A DNA stretch of 64,000 nt, from positions 62,001-126,000 of the forward strand of contig NZ_FOUE01000001.1 of the NCBI RefSeq assembly GCF_900114775.1, read 5' to 3'. The translations under genes and the position numbers were made by a program. Below the pieces are notes generated by a model. That model searched no databases and was not told the DNA's origin. It worked only from the letters and a program-made list of their open reading frames with translations. This document shows, in pieces, positions 1 to 9,046 of the stretch (its first letter is position 1; every line of letters starts with the position of its first letter). This DNA is from Marinobacter zhejiangensis (GTDB lineage Bacteria > Pseudomonadota > Gammaproteobacteria > Pseudomonadales > Oleiphilaceae).

Positions 1-165
1 GTCGGCAATGGTCCCGATGGTCACCTCTCCAAGCTCGCGAATCGTGCGCATGATCAGCAACTGAGGTCCGGTCAGCCCCGCGTGTTTACTGAGCCGCTTG
101 GAATGCAGATCCGTGGCACGAATGACCCGCCGCAGAGCCACCAAAACCTGTTCATAATTTTGCAC
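1..165 (-). CDS. MarR-family transcriptional regulator, N-terminal part (cut by window edge)
   Basis: The reverse strand reads in frame for 55 residues from a GTG at 165 and runs off the window at position 1. A purine-rich GGGGG lies about 8 bases before the GTG. The peptide begins QNYEQVLVALRRVIRATDLH and continues through TGPQLLIMRTIRELG into VTIGTIAD. That is the usual start of a MarR winged-helix protein: a dimerisation helix followed by the first helices of the DNA-binding domain. MarR proteins are small dimeric repressors that often sense phenolics or oxidants. The ligand-binding and wing regions are outside the window, so ligand and targets cannot be named. An autoregulated promoter is likely because a strong sigma-70 promoter lies immediately upstream. 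Confidence 0.8.
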   Translation of the reverse strand, partial: MQNYEQVLVALRRVIRATDLHSKRLSKHAGLTGPQLLIMRTIRELGEVTIGTIAD

Positions 166-201
166 GGCACACCCCCAATCCGAGACGCCCAAAAGGGGCG
201 G

Positions 202-231
202 ATTATAGGCAATGTATTTTTACGAGTACAA
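202..231 (-). promoter_or_regulatory. sigma-70 promoter for the MarR-type gene
   Basis: On the minus strand a perfect -10 TATAAT (202-207) is preceded by TTGTAC (226-231) with an 18-base spacer. Transcription would start about 30-40 bases before the GTG at 165. The AT-rich stretch between the boxes is a plausible operator for the regulator itself, but no clear palindrome is visible. Confidence 0.6.
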
Positions 232-353
232 AGCATTTTGGCAGACTTACGGGGGTTCGCCAGCGCCCCATCTCAGCCGCCCCGGCATTTTTTCCGCTAG
301 CCACTATGATATGGTCAGTACGCTCAATCTATAGACCAATAACGGAAGTGCCG

Positions 354-1310
354 ATGCCTTTAACAACGCTGTTCGCCCAAGCCCTGTCCTGCCCACCCTG
401 GATTCGCCATGCATTGCTGAGCTGCCTGCTGGCTCTGCCTGCGCTGTCCAGCGCCCAGGACATACCGGAGGAAGCGGATGCCAGTGACCTGGAACAGCGC
501 ATCGAAACGTTGGAAGAGCCGCTGTACAACCCGTTTGTCGAAAGGTATCTGCTGGATGAGGTCAAGAACCTGCGAACCGAGCTTCTTCGCACCCGGGCTG
601 AACTGATCGAAAAGGTCGTGGACAAAGAACTGTCTGTCGCCGACAAGACAATGTCCTACGCCACCGATACGGTGACCTATTTCTTCTATCTGATTGCCGG
701 CGCCACCTCCATTCTAGTGGTCATCGGCTGGAACTCGATTCGCGACATGCGCTCTCAGCTCACCAGCCTGGCTGAAAAACGCGTTAACGAACTGGTGGTG
801 GAATATGAAACCCGCTTGCAGGCTATCGAGGTACAGCTGCAGCAAAAGTCCGACATTATTCAGCAGAACCAGGCGGAGATTGAACGCACCAACGAAGTGC
901 ACTCGCTCTGGCTGAAGGCCAGTCAGGAGACCTCACAACAGAACAAGATTTCGGTCTATGACCAGATTCTGGATCTCCGCCCTGACGACGTTGAGGCACT
1001 GAGCTATAAGGCGGACGCTGTCCTCGAGTTGCAGGAACCGCTCTGGGCCATCAGCCTGTGTCTGCGCGCGCTGAAACTGGCACCGGACAATGGCCACGCC
1101 CACTATCAACTGGCCTGCGCCTATGCTGAAATCGGGCGCTGGGAAGATGCCGTGAACACGTTGCAAAAAGCCGTCGAGATATCCGAGGCCTACCGGGAAG
1201 ACGCTGCGGCCGACCCCAGCTTTACCCGCCTGCAGGACCACGAGCACTTCCGGGCGGTGGTATTCCCGGACGATGACGTTGCGGACACCCCCCAGCTTGA
1301 CAAGGACTGA
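354..1310 (+). CDS. Exported/membrane TPR-domain protein
   Basis: The protein has 318 residues from the ATG at 354, preceded by GGAAG; an in-frame ATG at 306 would add 16 residues before a good signal peptide, so 354 is preferred. Residues 1 to about 35 form a hydrophobic signal sequence ending near LPALSSAQD. A second hydrophobic stretch around residues 95-115 (YFFYLIAGATSILVVIGW) should span the membrane. It is followed by a glutamine- and glutamate-rich probable coiled coil. The C-terminal third carries about two TPR-like repeats, including DNGHAHYQLACAYAEIGRWEDA. TPR regions are protein-protein scaffolds; no catalytic motif is visible. The gene stands alone, 66 bases before livK, and its partner is unknown. 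Confidence 0.7.
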   Translation: MPLTTLFAQALSCPPWIRHALLSCLLALPALSSAQDIPEEADASDLEQRIETLEEPLYNPFVERYLLDEVKNLRTELLRTRAELIEKVVDKELSVADKTMSYATDTVTYFFYLIAGATSILVVIGWNSIRDMRSQLTSLAEKRVNELVVEYETRLQAIEVQLQQKSDIIQQNQAEIERTNEVHSLWLKASQETSQQNKISVYDQILDLRPDDVEALSYKADAVLELQEPLWAISLCLRALKLAPDNGHAHYQLACAYAEIGRWEDAVNTLQKAVEISEAYREDAAADPSFTRLQDHEHFRAVVFPDDDVADTPQLDKD

Positions 1311-1376
1311 ACTCTAGTGTTTTTTTAAGCCGTTGAGAACATAAGAATAACCCTGACCCAACGTAGGACAGAACCC

Positions 1377-2489
1377 ATGAGAACATCTGTGAAAAAACTT
1401 GCCACTGCCGTAAGCGCCTCCGTAGCACTGATGGCTGCTGGACAGGCAACCGCGGAAATCAAGATCGGCATCGCTGGCCCAATGACCGGCCCTGTTGCCC
1501 AGTACGGCGACATGCAATTCTCCGGCGCCCGCATGGCCATTGAGCAGATCAACGCCAATGGCGGGGTCGATGGCGAAATGCTGGAAGCCGTTGAAGTCGA
1601 CGATGTGTGCGACCCCAAGCAGGCCGTCACCGTTGCCAACCGATTGGTGAACGAAGGTGTTCAGTACGTCGTTGGTCACCTGTGTTCCAGCTCCACCCAA
1701 CCGGCGTCCGACATCTATGAAGACGAAGGCGTGCTGATGATCACTCCGGCCTCCACCAGCCCGGACATCACCGAGCGCGGCTATGAACTGGTATTCCGGA
1801 CCATCGGTCTCGACAGCATGCAGGGCCCTGTTGCTGGTCGCTACATCGCCAGCCTGAACCCGGAGCGGGTCGCCGTTGTCCACGACAAGCAGCAGTACGG
1901 TGAAGGTATCGCCACCGCGGTTCGTGACACCCTTAACGCATCCGGCGTCGAAGTGGCCATGTTTGAAGGTATCACGGCCGGTGACAAAGACTTCTCCTCC
2001 CTGATCACCAAGCTGAAGCAAGCCGATGTCGACTACGTCTACTACGGCGGCTACCACCCAGAACTGGGCCTGATCCTGCGCCAGGCACGTCAGGCTGACC
2101 TGGATGCCATCTTCATGGGGCCCGAAGGTGTCGGTAACAAGGACATCAACACCATCGCTGGCGAAGCCGCCGAAGGCCTGCTGGTAACCCTGCCACCCAG
2201 CTTCGACCAGAAAGCAGAGAACCAGGCACTGGTTCAGGCCTTTGCCGACAAGGGCGAAGATCCATCCGGCCCCTTCGTGCTGACCTCCTACACAGCGGTT
2301 CAACTGATCGCTGACGGCATTGAGCAGGCCGCTTCAACAGATCCTGCAGACGTCGCTGCGACCCTGCGCGCCAACAGCTTCCAGACACCGATCGGCACCG
2401 TTCAATATGACGACAAAGGCGACATGCAGTCGTTCGAGTTCGTTGTCTACGAATGGCATTCTGATGGCAGCAAAACTCCGGTAAACTAA
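1377..2489 (+). CDS. livK: Branched-chain amino acid ABC transporter, periplasmic binding protein
   Basis: This 370-residue protein is the periplasmic receptor that captures leucine, isoleucine or valine and hands them to LivHMGF. Residues 1-26 are a signal peptide (MRTSVKK, hydrophobic core, AQATA-like cleavage before EIKIGIAG). The mature part follows the LivJ/BraC type I fold, with GPMTGPVAQYGDMQFSGA near its start. Cysteines 78 and 103 keep the 25-residue spacing of the disulfide in LivJ/LivK. It is first in the liv cluster and separated from livH by a hairpin terminator, the usual arrangement that makes more binding protein than permease. Related receptors also bind amides or other amino acids, so exact specificity is inferred. 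Confidence 0.93.
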   Translation: MRTSVKKLATAVSASVALMAAGQATAEIKIGIAGPMTGPVAQYGDMQFSGARMAIEQINANGGVDGEMLEAVEVDDVCDPKQAVTVANRLVNEGVQYVVGHLCSSSTQPASDIYEDEGVLMITPASTSPDITERGYELVFRTIGLDSMQGPVAGRYIASLNPERVAVVHDKQQYGEGIATAVRDTLNASGVEVAMFEGITAGDKDFSSLITKLKQADVDYVYYGGYHPELGLILRQARQADLDAIFMGPEGVGNKDINTIAGEAAEGLLVTLPPSFDQKAENQALVQAFADKGEDPSGPFVLTSYTAVQLIADGIEQAASTDPADVAATLRANSFQTPIGTVQYDDKGDMQSFEFVVYEWHSDGSKTPVN

Positions 2490-2523
2490 GCCGCGATTAT
2501 TAAAAAGCGGTAATAAAAATGAG

Positions 2524-2560
2524 AACACCTTCTCACCGTGATCCGGGAGAAGGTGTTTTT
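2524..2560 (+). terminator. Intrinsic terminator between livK and livH
   Basis: An 11-base stem (AACACCTTCTC paired with GAGAAGGTGTT) is followed by a run of T. It lies 35 bases after the livK stop and 95 bases before livH. It should reduce readthrough into the permease genes, giving excess binding protein. Confidence 0.85.
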
Positions 2561-2654
2561 CTAGGCTCTCCCGGTGATCCTGACAACAAGCGCGCTGGCA
2601 CCCCGGCGCGCCCCTTGCAGGCACAAGAGAGCAGGTTGTCGGAGTCCCACAAAC

Positions 2655-3578
2655 ATGCAAGACCTTCTGTATTTTTTACAGCAGCTCATTAACGGGCTGA
2701 CCATTGGCAGTGCTTACGCACTGATCGCCATCGGATACACGATGGTTTACGGCATTATCGGCATGATCAACTTCGCCCATGGCGAAATCTATATGATCGG
2801 CGCCTACACTGCCCTGATTACCATTACCGGGTTGGCTGCCCTCGGCATCGCCTGGCTACCCCTGATCCTGATTGTTGCGCTGATATGCGCGGTACTGGTC
2901 TCCAGCTCCATGGGCTGGGCCGTTGAACGAGTGGCCTACCGCCCCGTTCGAGGGCGACACCGATTGATTCCGCTGATTTCAGCCATCGGTATGTCAATCT
3001 TCCTCCAGAACTACGTCCACCTCGCACAAGGTTCCCGCAATATCGGTTTCCCCGCCCTGATTCAAGGCGGTTTCCAGTTCGGCTCCCCCGATTCCTTCCA
3101 GACGTCCATTTCCTACATGCAGATCACCATCTTCATCACCACCCTGATCTGCATGACGGCCCTGTCCCTGTTCATTTCCCGCTCCCGCACCGGCCGCGCC
3201 TGCCGGGCGGTATCCCAGGACTTGGGGATGGCTAACCTGTTGGGCATTGATACCAACCGCATCATATCCGCGACCTTTATCATTGGCGCATCGCTGGCCG
3301 CCGTCGCCGGCCTGCTGCTGGGTATGTATTACGGTTCCATTGATCCGCTGTTCGGCTTTATTGCCGGTCTCAAAGCCTTTACCGCCGCAGTACTGGGAGG
3401 CATTGGCAGCATTCCGGGCGCAATGCTTGGAGGCTTGATTCTGGGGGTGTCGGAAAGCATGACTTCCGGTTACCTGAGCGGAGAGTACAAAGACGTGGTG
3501 TCCTTTGGGCTGCTGATTCTGATCCTGCTGTTCAAGCCGACCGGGCTGCTGGGTAAACCCGAGGTGGAGAAGATCTGA
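2655..3578 (+). CDS. livH: Branched-chain amino acid ABC transporter permease LivH
   Basis: This inner-membrane permease subunit has 307 residues and pairs with LivM to form the channel. The ATG at 2655 ([20 protein letters not shown]) has GGAG 10 bases upstream and matches the family N-terminus; an upstream in-frame ATG at 2574 would add an unlikely arginine-rich tail. About eight hydrophobic helices are visible. Family hallmarks include [20 protein letters not shown] near the start and the loop [20 protein letters not shown] near the C-terminus, which docks the ATPases. Its stop overlaps the livM start by one base, indicating translational coupling. Confidence 0.93.
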   Translation: MQDLLYFLQQLINGLTIGSAYALIAIGYTMVYGIIGMINFAHGEIYMIGAYTALITITGLAALGIAWLPLILIVALICAVLVSSSMGWAVERVAYRPVRGRHRLIPLISAIGMSIFLQNYVHLAQGSRNIGFPALIQGGFQFGSPDSFQTSISYMQITIFITTLICMTALSLFISRSRTGRACRAVSQDLGMANLLGIDTNRIISATFIIGASLAAVAGLLLGMYYGSIDPLFGFIAGLKAFTAAVLGGIGSIPGAMLGGLILGVSESMTSGYLSGEYKDVVSFGLLILILLFKPTGLLGKPEVEKI

Positions 3579-4849
3579 TGGCTGCTCAAAACCTCAAACA
3601 TGCGCTGTTCTGCGCGATTGTCACCCTGGTGATTTCGTACCCTATCCTGGGCCTGAACCTGGTCGCCGAAGGCACCAAGGTGGTCCTTGAGGGGGCTGAT
3701 ACGGCCACCGTCATCTCGATCCTACTGGCGGCCGTGGCCGTCTTCCTGTTCCAGCTGTTCCGCGACAACATCATGGGTTCCATGGGCAAAATGCCCAACC
3801 TGAACCCATTTGCCAACCGCGAGCCGATGGAGCAAAGCAAGCGCCAGCGTCTGGATACCATCGTTCTGGTACTGCTGGTGGTCGGCGCACTGATCTGGCC
3901 GTTCTTTGTTTCCCGTGGTTCGGTCGATCTGGCGACGCTTGTGCTGATCTACATCATGCTGGCCCTGGGGCTGAACGTGGTGGTTGGTCTGGCCGGGCTG
4001 CTCGACCTGGGGTACGTCGCCTTCTATGCGGTGGGCGCCTATACCTTTGCCCTGCTCTACCAGTACTTCAACATCTCGTTCTGGGTGGCCCTTCCCCTCG
4101 GTGCCTGCCTGGCCGCCCTCTTCGGGCTTATGTTGGGTTTTCCGGTGCTGCGATTACGGGGAGACTACCTTGCCATTGTGACCCTCGGCTTTGGTGAGAT
4201 CATCCGCATCCTGCTGAACAACATGACCTGGCTGACCGGTGGCCCCAACGGCATTGGCGGCATCCCCGACCCAACGCTGTTCGGCATGGAGTTTGGGCGA
4301 CGGGTCAAGGAAGAGGGGAATACCCTGTTCCACGAGGTGTTCAACATCAGCTACAGCGGTAACCACAAGATCATTGTCCTCTACCTGATTGCTCTGGTGC
4401 TGGCCCTGTTCACTGCCGTGGTGATTCGCCGCTTTACCAAGATGCCGGTCGGCCGCTCCTGGGAAGCCCTGCGAGAAGATGAAATCGCCGCCCGTTCCCT
4501 GGGCCTCAGCCGAACCTCGGTCAAGCTGTCCGCCTTCACCATCGGTGCCTTCTTTGCAGGCTTTGCCGGTACGGTATTCGCATCCAAGCAAGGCTTCATC
4601 AGCCCGGAGTCATTCGTATTCCTAGAGTCCGCCATCATCCTGGCCATCGTGGTTCTCGGTGGCATGGGCTCCCAGATCGGCGTCATCCTGGCGGCCGTGG
4701 CGGTCATTATCCTGCCGGAACTGGCCCGTGAGTTCTCCGAATACCGCATGCTGCTGTTCGGACTGGCCATGGTACTGATGATGATCTGGCGTCCGCAGGG
4801 CCTGATGCCCATGCGTCGGATGCACATTGAACTGAAAAAACAGGAGTGA
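3578..4849 (+). CDS. livM: Branched-chain amino acid ABC transporter permease LivM
   Basis: This second permease subunit has 423 residues. It carries the extra N-terminal region of about 110 residues (two hydrophobic helices and a basic linker) typical of gammaproteobacterial LivM/BraE. The transport domain follows, with [28 protein letters not shown] and the ATPase-docking loop [16 protein letters not shown]. The start codon overlaps the livH stop (TGATG). The last residues are basic ([12 protein letters not shown]), facing the cytoplasm. With LivH it forms the translocation path for leucine, isoleucine and valine. Confidence 0.93.
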   Translation: MAAQNLKHALFCAIVTLVISYPILGLNLVAEGTKVVLEGADTATVISILLAAVAVFLFQLFRDNIMGSMGKMPNLNPFANREPMEQSKRQRLDTIVLVLLVVGALIWPFFVSRGSVDLATLVLIYIMLALGLNVVVGLAGLLDLGYVAFYAVGAYTFALLYQYFNISFWVALPLGACLAALFGLMLGFPVLRLRGDYLAIVTLGFGEIIRILLNNMTWLTGGPNGIGGIPDPTLFGMEFGRRVKEEGNTLFHEVFNISYSGNHKIIVLYLIALVLALFTAVVIRRFTKMPVGRSWEALREDEIAARSLGLSRTSVKLSAFTIGAFFAGFAGTVFASKQGFISPESFVFLESAIILAIVVLGGMGSQIGVILAAVAVIILPELAREFSEYRMLLFGLAMVLMMIWRPQGLMPMRRMHIELKKQE

Positions 4850-4855
4850 TGCAGA

Positions 4856-5611
4856 ATGCTTGAAGTACGCAATCTGTCCATGCGCTTTGGCGGGCTCCTG
4901 GCCGTTGACCAAGTGTCCCTGGACGTCAACGAACACGAAATTGTGTCCATCATCGGCCCCAACGGGGCCGGTAAAACCACCGTGTTCAACTGCATCAGCG
5001 GTTTCTACAGCCCCACCGGGGGCACCATTCGCTTTCAAGGCGAAGAGGTTCAGGGTAAACCTGACTACAAGATCTCCCGCCTGGGCATGGTCCGGACGTT
5101 CCAGCACGTACGCCTATTCAACAAGATGACGGTGGTCGAGAACCTGCTGGTCGCCCAGCACCGGCACCTCAACACCAACCTCTTTTCCGGCTTGCTGAAA
5201 ACGCCCAACTATCGGCAACGGGAGCAGAAAGCGTTAGACCGGGCGGCCTACTGGCTCGACCGTGTCGGACTGCTGGAGCTGGCCAACCGGGAAGCCGGTA
5301 ACCTGGCCTATGGCCAGCAACGCCGCCTGGAAATCGCCCGCTGCATGGTGACCGAACCGACCATGCTGATGCTCGACGAACCTGCGGCTGGCCTGAACCC
5401 GGCAGAAACCCGCGACTTGAACCACCTGATTGTCGGCTTGAAAGAAGACTACAACGTTTCGGTACTGCTGATTGAACACGACATGAGCCTGGTCATGGAG
5501 ATTTCTGACCGCATCAACGTGATCAACCAGGGACGCCCCCTGGCCAGCGGCACACCGGAAGAGGTCCGTCAGAACGACGATGTCATCAAAGCGTATCTGG
5601 GGGAGGCCTGA
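4856..5611 (+). CDS. livG: Branched-chain amino acid ABC transporter ATPase LivG
   Basis: This 251-residue ATP-binding subunit powers uptake. Walker A is GPNGAGKTT at residues 34-42. The ABC signature region is LAYGQQRRLEIARCM, Walker B is MLMLDEPAAGLN, and the switch histidine lies in LIEHDMSLV. The long insert after the Q-loop (NLLVAQHRHLNTNLFSGLL) is characteristic of LivG rather than LivF. AGGAG sits 9 bases before the ATG and only six bases separate it from livM. Confidence 0.94.
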   Translation: MLEVRNLSMRFGGLLAVDQVSLDVNEHEIVSIIGPNGAGKTTVFNCISGFYSPTGGTIRFQGEEVQGKPDYKISRLGMVRTFQHVRLFNKMTVVENLLVAQHRHLNTNLFSGLLKTPNYRQREQKALDRAAYWLDRVGLLELANREAGNLAYGQQRRLEIARCMVTEPTMLMLDEPAAGLNPAETRDLNHLIVGLKEDYNVSVLLIEHDMSLVMEISDRINVINQGRPLASGTPEEVRQNDDVIKAYLGEA

Positions 5612-5614
5612 GCC

Positions 5615-6322
5615 ATGTCCATGCTAGTACTGGAAGACGTCCATACCCACTACGGCAAGATTGAGGCCCTGCACGGGGTCTCTGTCGAGGTCAATAAAGG
5701 GGAAATCGTCTCACTGATCGGGGCCAATGGTGCGGGCAAAACCACCCTTCTGATGACAGTGTGCGGCTCACCGCAAGCCTCCTCAGGGCGCATCATCCTG
5801 GAAGGGCGCGACATCACCCGTGACCCGACGGCCAACATCATGCGCTCCGGCATCGCCATTGTCCCGGAAGGGCGGCGGATATTCTCAAGCCTGACGGTGG
5901 AAGAAAACCTTCAAATGGGAGGCTTCTTCAAATCCAACGCTGAGAACCGCAAAAGCCAGGACCACGTATATTCCCTGTTCCCCCGCCTGAAGGAACGGGA
6001 GTTTCAGCGTGCAGGCACCATGTCTGGGGGCGAGCAACAAATGCTCGCCATTGGCCGCGCCCTGATGAGCAAGCCAAAGATGATCATTCTCGATGAGCCA
6101 TCCCTGGGCCTTGCCCCGCTGGTGATCAAGCAAATCTTTGAGATCATCGGCCATCTGCGGGACGAAGGCATTACCGTGTTTCTGGTGGAGCAGAACGCCA
6201 ACCAGGCCCTCAGCCTGGCTGATCGCGGCTATGTGCTGGAAACCGGACGTATCCGCCTTCACGACACCGGCGCTAACCTCCTGGCCAACCCGGACGTTCG
6301 CGCCGCCTACCTGGGGGGCTGA
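5615..6322 (+). CDS. livF: Branched-chain amino acid ABC transporter ATPase LivF
   Basis: This second ATPase subunit has 235 residues. Walker A is GANGAGKTT at residues 36-44, followed by the signature MSGGEQQMLAIGRAL, Walker B MIILDEPSLGLAP and the switch segment FLVEQNANQAL. The conserved IVPEGRRIFSSLTVEENL stretch identifies LivF. GGGAGG precedes the first ATG by about nine bases; a second ATG two codons on is possible. It is the last gene of the operon and is followed by an intrinsic terminator. Confidence 0.94.
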   Translation: MSMLVLEDVHTHYGKIEALHGVSVEVNKGEIVSLIGANGAGKTTLLMTVCGSPQASSGRIILEGRDITRDPTANIMRSGIAIVPEGRRIFSSLTVEENLQMGGFFKSNAENRKSQDHVYSLFPRLKEREFQRAGTMSGGEQQMLAIGRALMSKPKMIILDEPSLGLAPLVIKQIFEIIGHLRDEGITVFLVEQNANQALSLADRGYVLETGRIRLHDTGANLLANPDVRAAYLGG

Positions 6323-6343
6323 CCCCCACCACAGGCTAACCAG

Positions 6344-6369
6344 AACCGGGCCCTGCGCCCGGTTTTTTA
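6344..6369 (+). terminator. Terminator of the liv operon
   Basis: The stem AACCGGGC / GCCCGGTT has a five-base loop and is followed by TTTT. It begins 22 bases after the livF stop. Confidence 0.88.
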
Positions 6370-6489
6370 TTGCCCAAACCCAGCATATTCTGCCCCGTGC
6401 TGAGAAAAATCTTTATTTACAAACAGATACAAATGATCATTTTGTAATGTCTGCCCCCGTTTTTTTAGTCCTTTTTGGCATATTTACTA

Positions 6490-6517
6490 TTGGCGTCCAG
6501 ATTTCCTGGTCTATACT
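6490..6517 (+). promoter_or_regulatory. Candidate sigma-70 promoter for the DUF3015 gene
   Basis: TTGGCG (6490-6495) and TATACT (6512-6517) are separated by 16 bases, about 115 bases before the DUF3015 start. The surrounding 265-base spacer is AT-rich and shows no other gene-like feature. Confidence 0.45.
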
Positions 6518-6634
6518 CAGTGGAACGGTCGTTTCGCCCTTCATGGGATCTATGTCAGGGCCGTTAACGTACTGATTGGATAAATGAATTCAGTACGAAT
6601 GCGACGACAGTCAAACTTAATCAAGGAGTGGACA

Positions 6635-7099
6635 ATGAAAAAACTGATCGCAGGCGCAATCCTCCTCGGAGCTTCCACCGTAACCTTCGCCCAGCCAGGC
6701 TGTGGTGTAGGCGCCATGATCTTCAAAGGACAATCCGGTGTTGCTCCGCACGTACTGGCAGCGACCACCAACGGCACCTTCGGTAACCAGACTTTCGGTA
6801 TGACCTCCGGTACCTTGGGCTGTAACACCAACCAGTCTGTTCAGTCCATGGCCATGTATATGGACAGCAACGTCGACAAAATCGCTCGCGACATGTCTCG
6901 CGGTGAAGGCGAAAACCTCGACACTCTGGCGGTTCTCCTGAACATCGAGCCGGCTGACCGTGACACTTTCCGCGGCCTGCTGCAGGACAACTTCGCGTCC
7001 ATCTTCCCGTCTTCCGAGACAACATCTGGTGAAGCGGTAGAAGCGATCGTTTCCCTGATGGAGCAAAACGAAGCTCTGGCCAAGTACGTCGCTGCCTAA
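6635..7099 (+). CDS. Small exported DUF3015-type protein
   Basis: The protein has 154 residues from the ATG at 6635, preceded by AAGGAG; an upstream in-frame ATG at 6584 would displace the signal peptide. Residues 1-19 (MKKLIAGAILLGASTVTFA) are a clear signal peptide. The mature part starts QPGCGVGAMIFKGQSGVAPH and has a second cysteine in SGTLGCNTNQS. The alternation of glycine-rich and helical segments, with NVDKIARDMSRGEGE near the middle, matches the DUF3015 family. Molecular function is unknown. In related genomes this family often precedes a DUF4105 gene, as here. Confidence 0.8.
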   Translation: MKKLIAGAILLGASTVTFAQPGCGVGAMIFKGQSGVAPHVLAATTNGTFGNQTFGMTSGTLGCNTNQSVQSMAMYMDSNVDKIARDMSRGEGENLDTLAVLLNIEPADRDTFRGLLQDNFASIFPSSETTSGEAVEAIVSLMEQNEALAKYVAA

Positions 7100-7125
7100 T
7101 TCCAGCGACGACTACAAGGACTCTC

Positions 7126-7145
7126 ATGCGCCAGGGATGGCGCAT
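7126..7145 (+). other. Perfect 8-base hairpin between the DUF3015 and DUF4105 genes
   Basis: ATGCGCCA and TGGCGCAT flank a four-base loop, followed by TCCCCCTT. The weak T tract makes full termination doubtful. It may be a partial terminator or 3'-end stabiliser favouring expression of the first gene. Confidence 0.45.
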
Positions 7146-7180
7146 TCCCCCTTGCTCACTTAGTCACTGAAAGCCCTTTC

Positions 7181-9046
7181 ATGCGCGCACCACTTTGTTT
7201 TGCTTTGGTTCTGTCAGGGCTGGCAGCCACAACGCCAACGCTGGCCACCTCCGAACTCCCCCTGGAATCCATTGCGCTAGAGCGGGACTGGCTCAACCTC
7301 GGCCACTATCACGCCGATACCCTGGGTTCAGGCTTTACCAGCCAGGCTGACGACAACGAGTTTTTCCTCAGCCCCGATGGCAAGCACTCCCCCTATGCAG
7401 AACTGGTCGCAACCCTGGACGCTATCCAGCAACCAGGCACCGGTGATAGCCACGCCAGTTGCCGCTTCCCGGCCCGGGATCAGTGGCTGCGACAGAGGCT
7501 GGATCTTCCGGATTCACAAGCGACCTGCCCGGCCTACCAGGAATGGACCGATACACTGAACACCGAATCGGTCACACTGGTCTTTGCGGCATCGTACCTG
7601 AACAGCCCGTCGTCCATGTTCGGCCACACATTCATTCGACTGGACCCACCCAGTGACGACCACACCACCGACCTGCTGCTGGCCAACACCATCTCCTACG
7701 CAGCAGATGCCGCGGCCCATGACAGTGAATTCCTGTTCGCCTACAAAGGCATCTTTGGCGGCTACCCGGGAATCACCACGGTCCAGCCCTACTACGAGAA
7801 AATTCGTCTGTATTCCGACATCGAACACCGGGACCTGTGGGAGTACCAGCTCAACCTGACCCCGGACGAAGTCGACACCATGCTGGCCCATGCCTGGGAA
7901 ATCCAGGGCCGGAACTTCGATTACTACTTTTTTGACGAAAACTGCGCTTATCGCCTGCTGGCAATGATCGACATTGCCCGCCCTGGCACCAATCTCATTG
8001 ACGAGGTGAATACCCACGCCATTCCCTCAGACACCGTTCGCTGGGTGGTGGACAAAGACCTGGTCGCAAATATCCATTACCGCCCCTCCGCCGCCACATC
8101 GATCAGTTATAGCCTGGACCAGCTAAGCGAGCAACAGCGCACCCTGGCAGCGGCCATCGCCTATGGCTACGTCAAAGTGGATGGACCGGAACTGGCGCAA
8201 CTCGAACCCCAGCAGCGATCGTCGGTGCTTGACGCCACCTACGACTATATTCGATACCAAAGTGAAGCGGATTCCTGGCCACGGGAGTTTGCCGCTCCCC
8301 TGTCCCACCAGATTCTGGTCGCCCGTAGCCAGATCGAACAAACGGACGTACCACCAACACCACCGGCACCGGAGATTCGTGACGATCAGGGCCACGACAC
8401 CTTCCGCATGAGCCTGTCCGGCGGGCGCTGGGACGACCGCAACTTCGCCCAGCTAACACTGCGTCCGGCCTACCACGACCTGCTTGATCCACCAGAGGGT
8501 TATCGCCAGGGAGCCGAGCTGGAGTTCCTCCGCCTCGACCTGCGCTATTACACCGACAACGATGAGCTCCAACTGGAGCACATCACCGGTGTGTCCATTC
8601 GCTCGCTCTCGCCACGCAACCCGTTTTTCTCGCCACTGTCCTGGCAGGTAGGTTTTGGTGGACGCCGGACCGATACCGGTACCGAGCGGGTACTGGCCCC
8701 CTATCTTGAAGGCGGGGCCGGTGGCAGCTGGAATCTCACCTCATCACTCCAGGCATTTGCGATGGCCACCGCCGATCTCGAAGTCGATGATGACTTCCGC
8801 CGCGGCTACGATGCCGCCCCCGGCGCGGATCTTGGCCTGCTGCACCAGTCCCGTTATGCCAGCGTGCTGGCGGGCATTAAGACCAAGGCCTGGATTGTCA
8901 GCAGCCAGCACCGCCAGGATCAGGCCTACCTTAACGGCAACCTGCACTTCGGCCGCTCCGTCAGCCTGTTTGCCGAATTCACCCGTGAGCATCACTACGA
9001 CCGGTATCGCAACCTATGGCAAGTCGGGCTGCACGCTTACTTCTAA
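7181..9046 (+). CDS. DUF4105 (Lnb N-terminal-like) exported protein
   Basis: The protein has 621 residues and a signal peptide of about 23 residues (MRAPLCFALVLSGLAATTPT). The central region carries the DUF4105 signature: SPSSMFGHTFIRLD, then YKGIFGGYPG and YYEKIRLYSDIEHRDLWEYQLNL, and FFDENCAYRLL. Conserved histidine, aspartate and cysteine residues in these motifs suggest a papain-like or amidase-like fold. The C-terminal 200 residues look beta-rich and may form a barrel or sandwich. Residues 380-395 are proline-rich and could be a linker. It is placed in the cell envelope; the substrate is unknown. Its end overlaps the following hydrolase gene by 31 bases. Confidence 0.78.
   Translation: MRAPLCFALVLSGLAATTPTLATSELPLESIALERDWLNLGHYHADTLGSGFTSQADDNEFFLSPDGKHSPYAELVATLDAIQQPGTGDSHASCRFPARDQWLRQRLDLPDSQATCPAYQEWTDTLNTESVTLVFAASYLNSPSSMFGHTFIRLDPPSDDHTTDLLLANTISYAADAAAHDSEFLFAYKGIFGGYPGITTVQPYYEKIRLYSDIEHRDLWEYQLNLTPDEVDTMLAHAWEIQGRNFDYYFFDENCAYRLLAMIDIARPGTNLIDEVNTHAIPSDTVRWVVDKDLVANIHYRPSAATSISYSLDQLSEQQRTLAAAIAYGYVKVDGPELAQLEPQQRSSVLDATYDYIRYQSEADSWPREFAAPLSHQILVARSQIEQTDVPPTPPAPEIRDDQGHDTFRMSLSGGRWDDRNFAQLTLRPAYHDLLDPPEGYRQGAELEFLRLDLRYYTDNDELQLEHITGVSIRSLSPRNPFFSPLSWQVGFGGRRTDTGTERVLAPYLEGGAGGSWNLTSSLQAFAMATADLEVDDDFRRGYDAAPGADLGLLHQSRYASVLAGIKTKAWIVSSQHRQDQAYLNGNLHFGRSVSLFAEFTREHHYDRYRNLWQVGLHAYF

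Noticed and set aside
6138..6575. Plus-strand frame running past the end of livF
   Set aside because: It lies in another frame of livF and crosses its terminator; no start site or protein-like composition.
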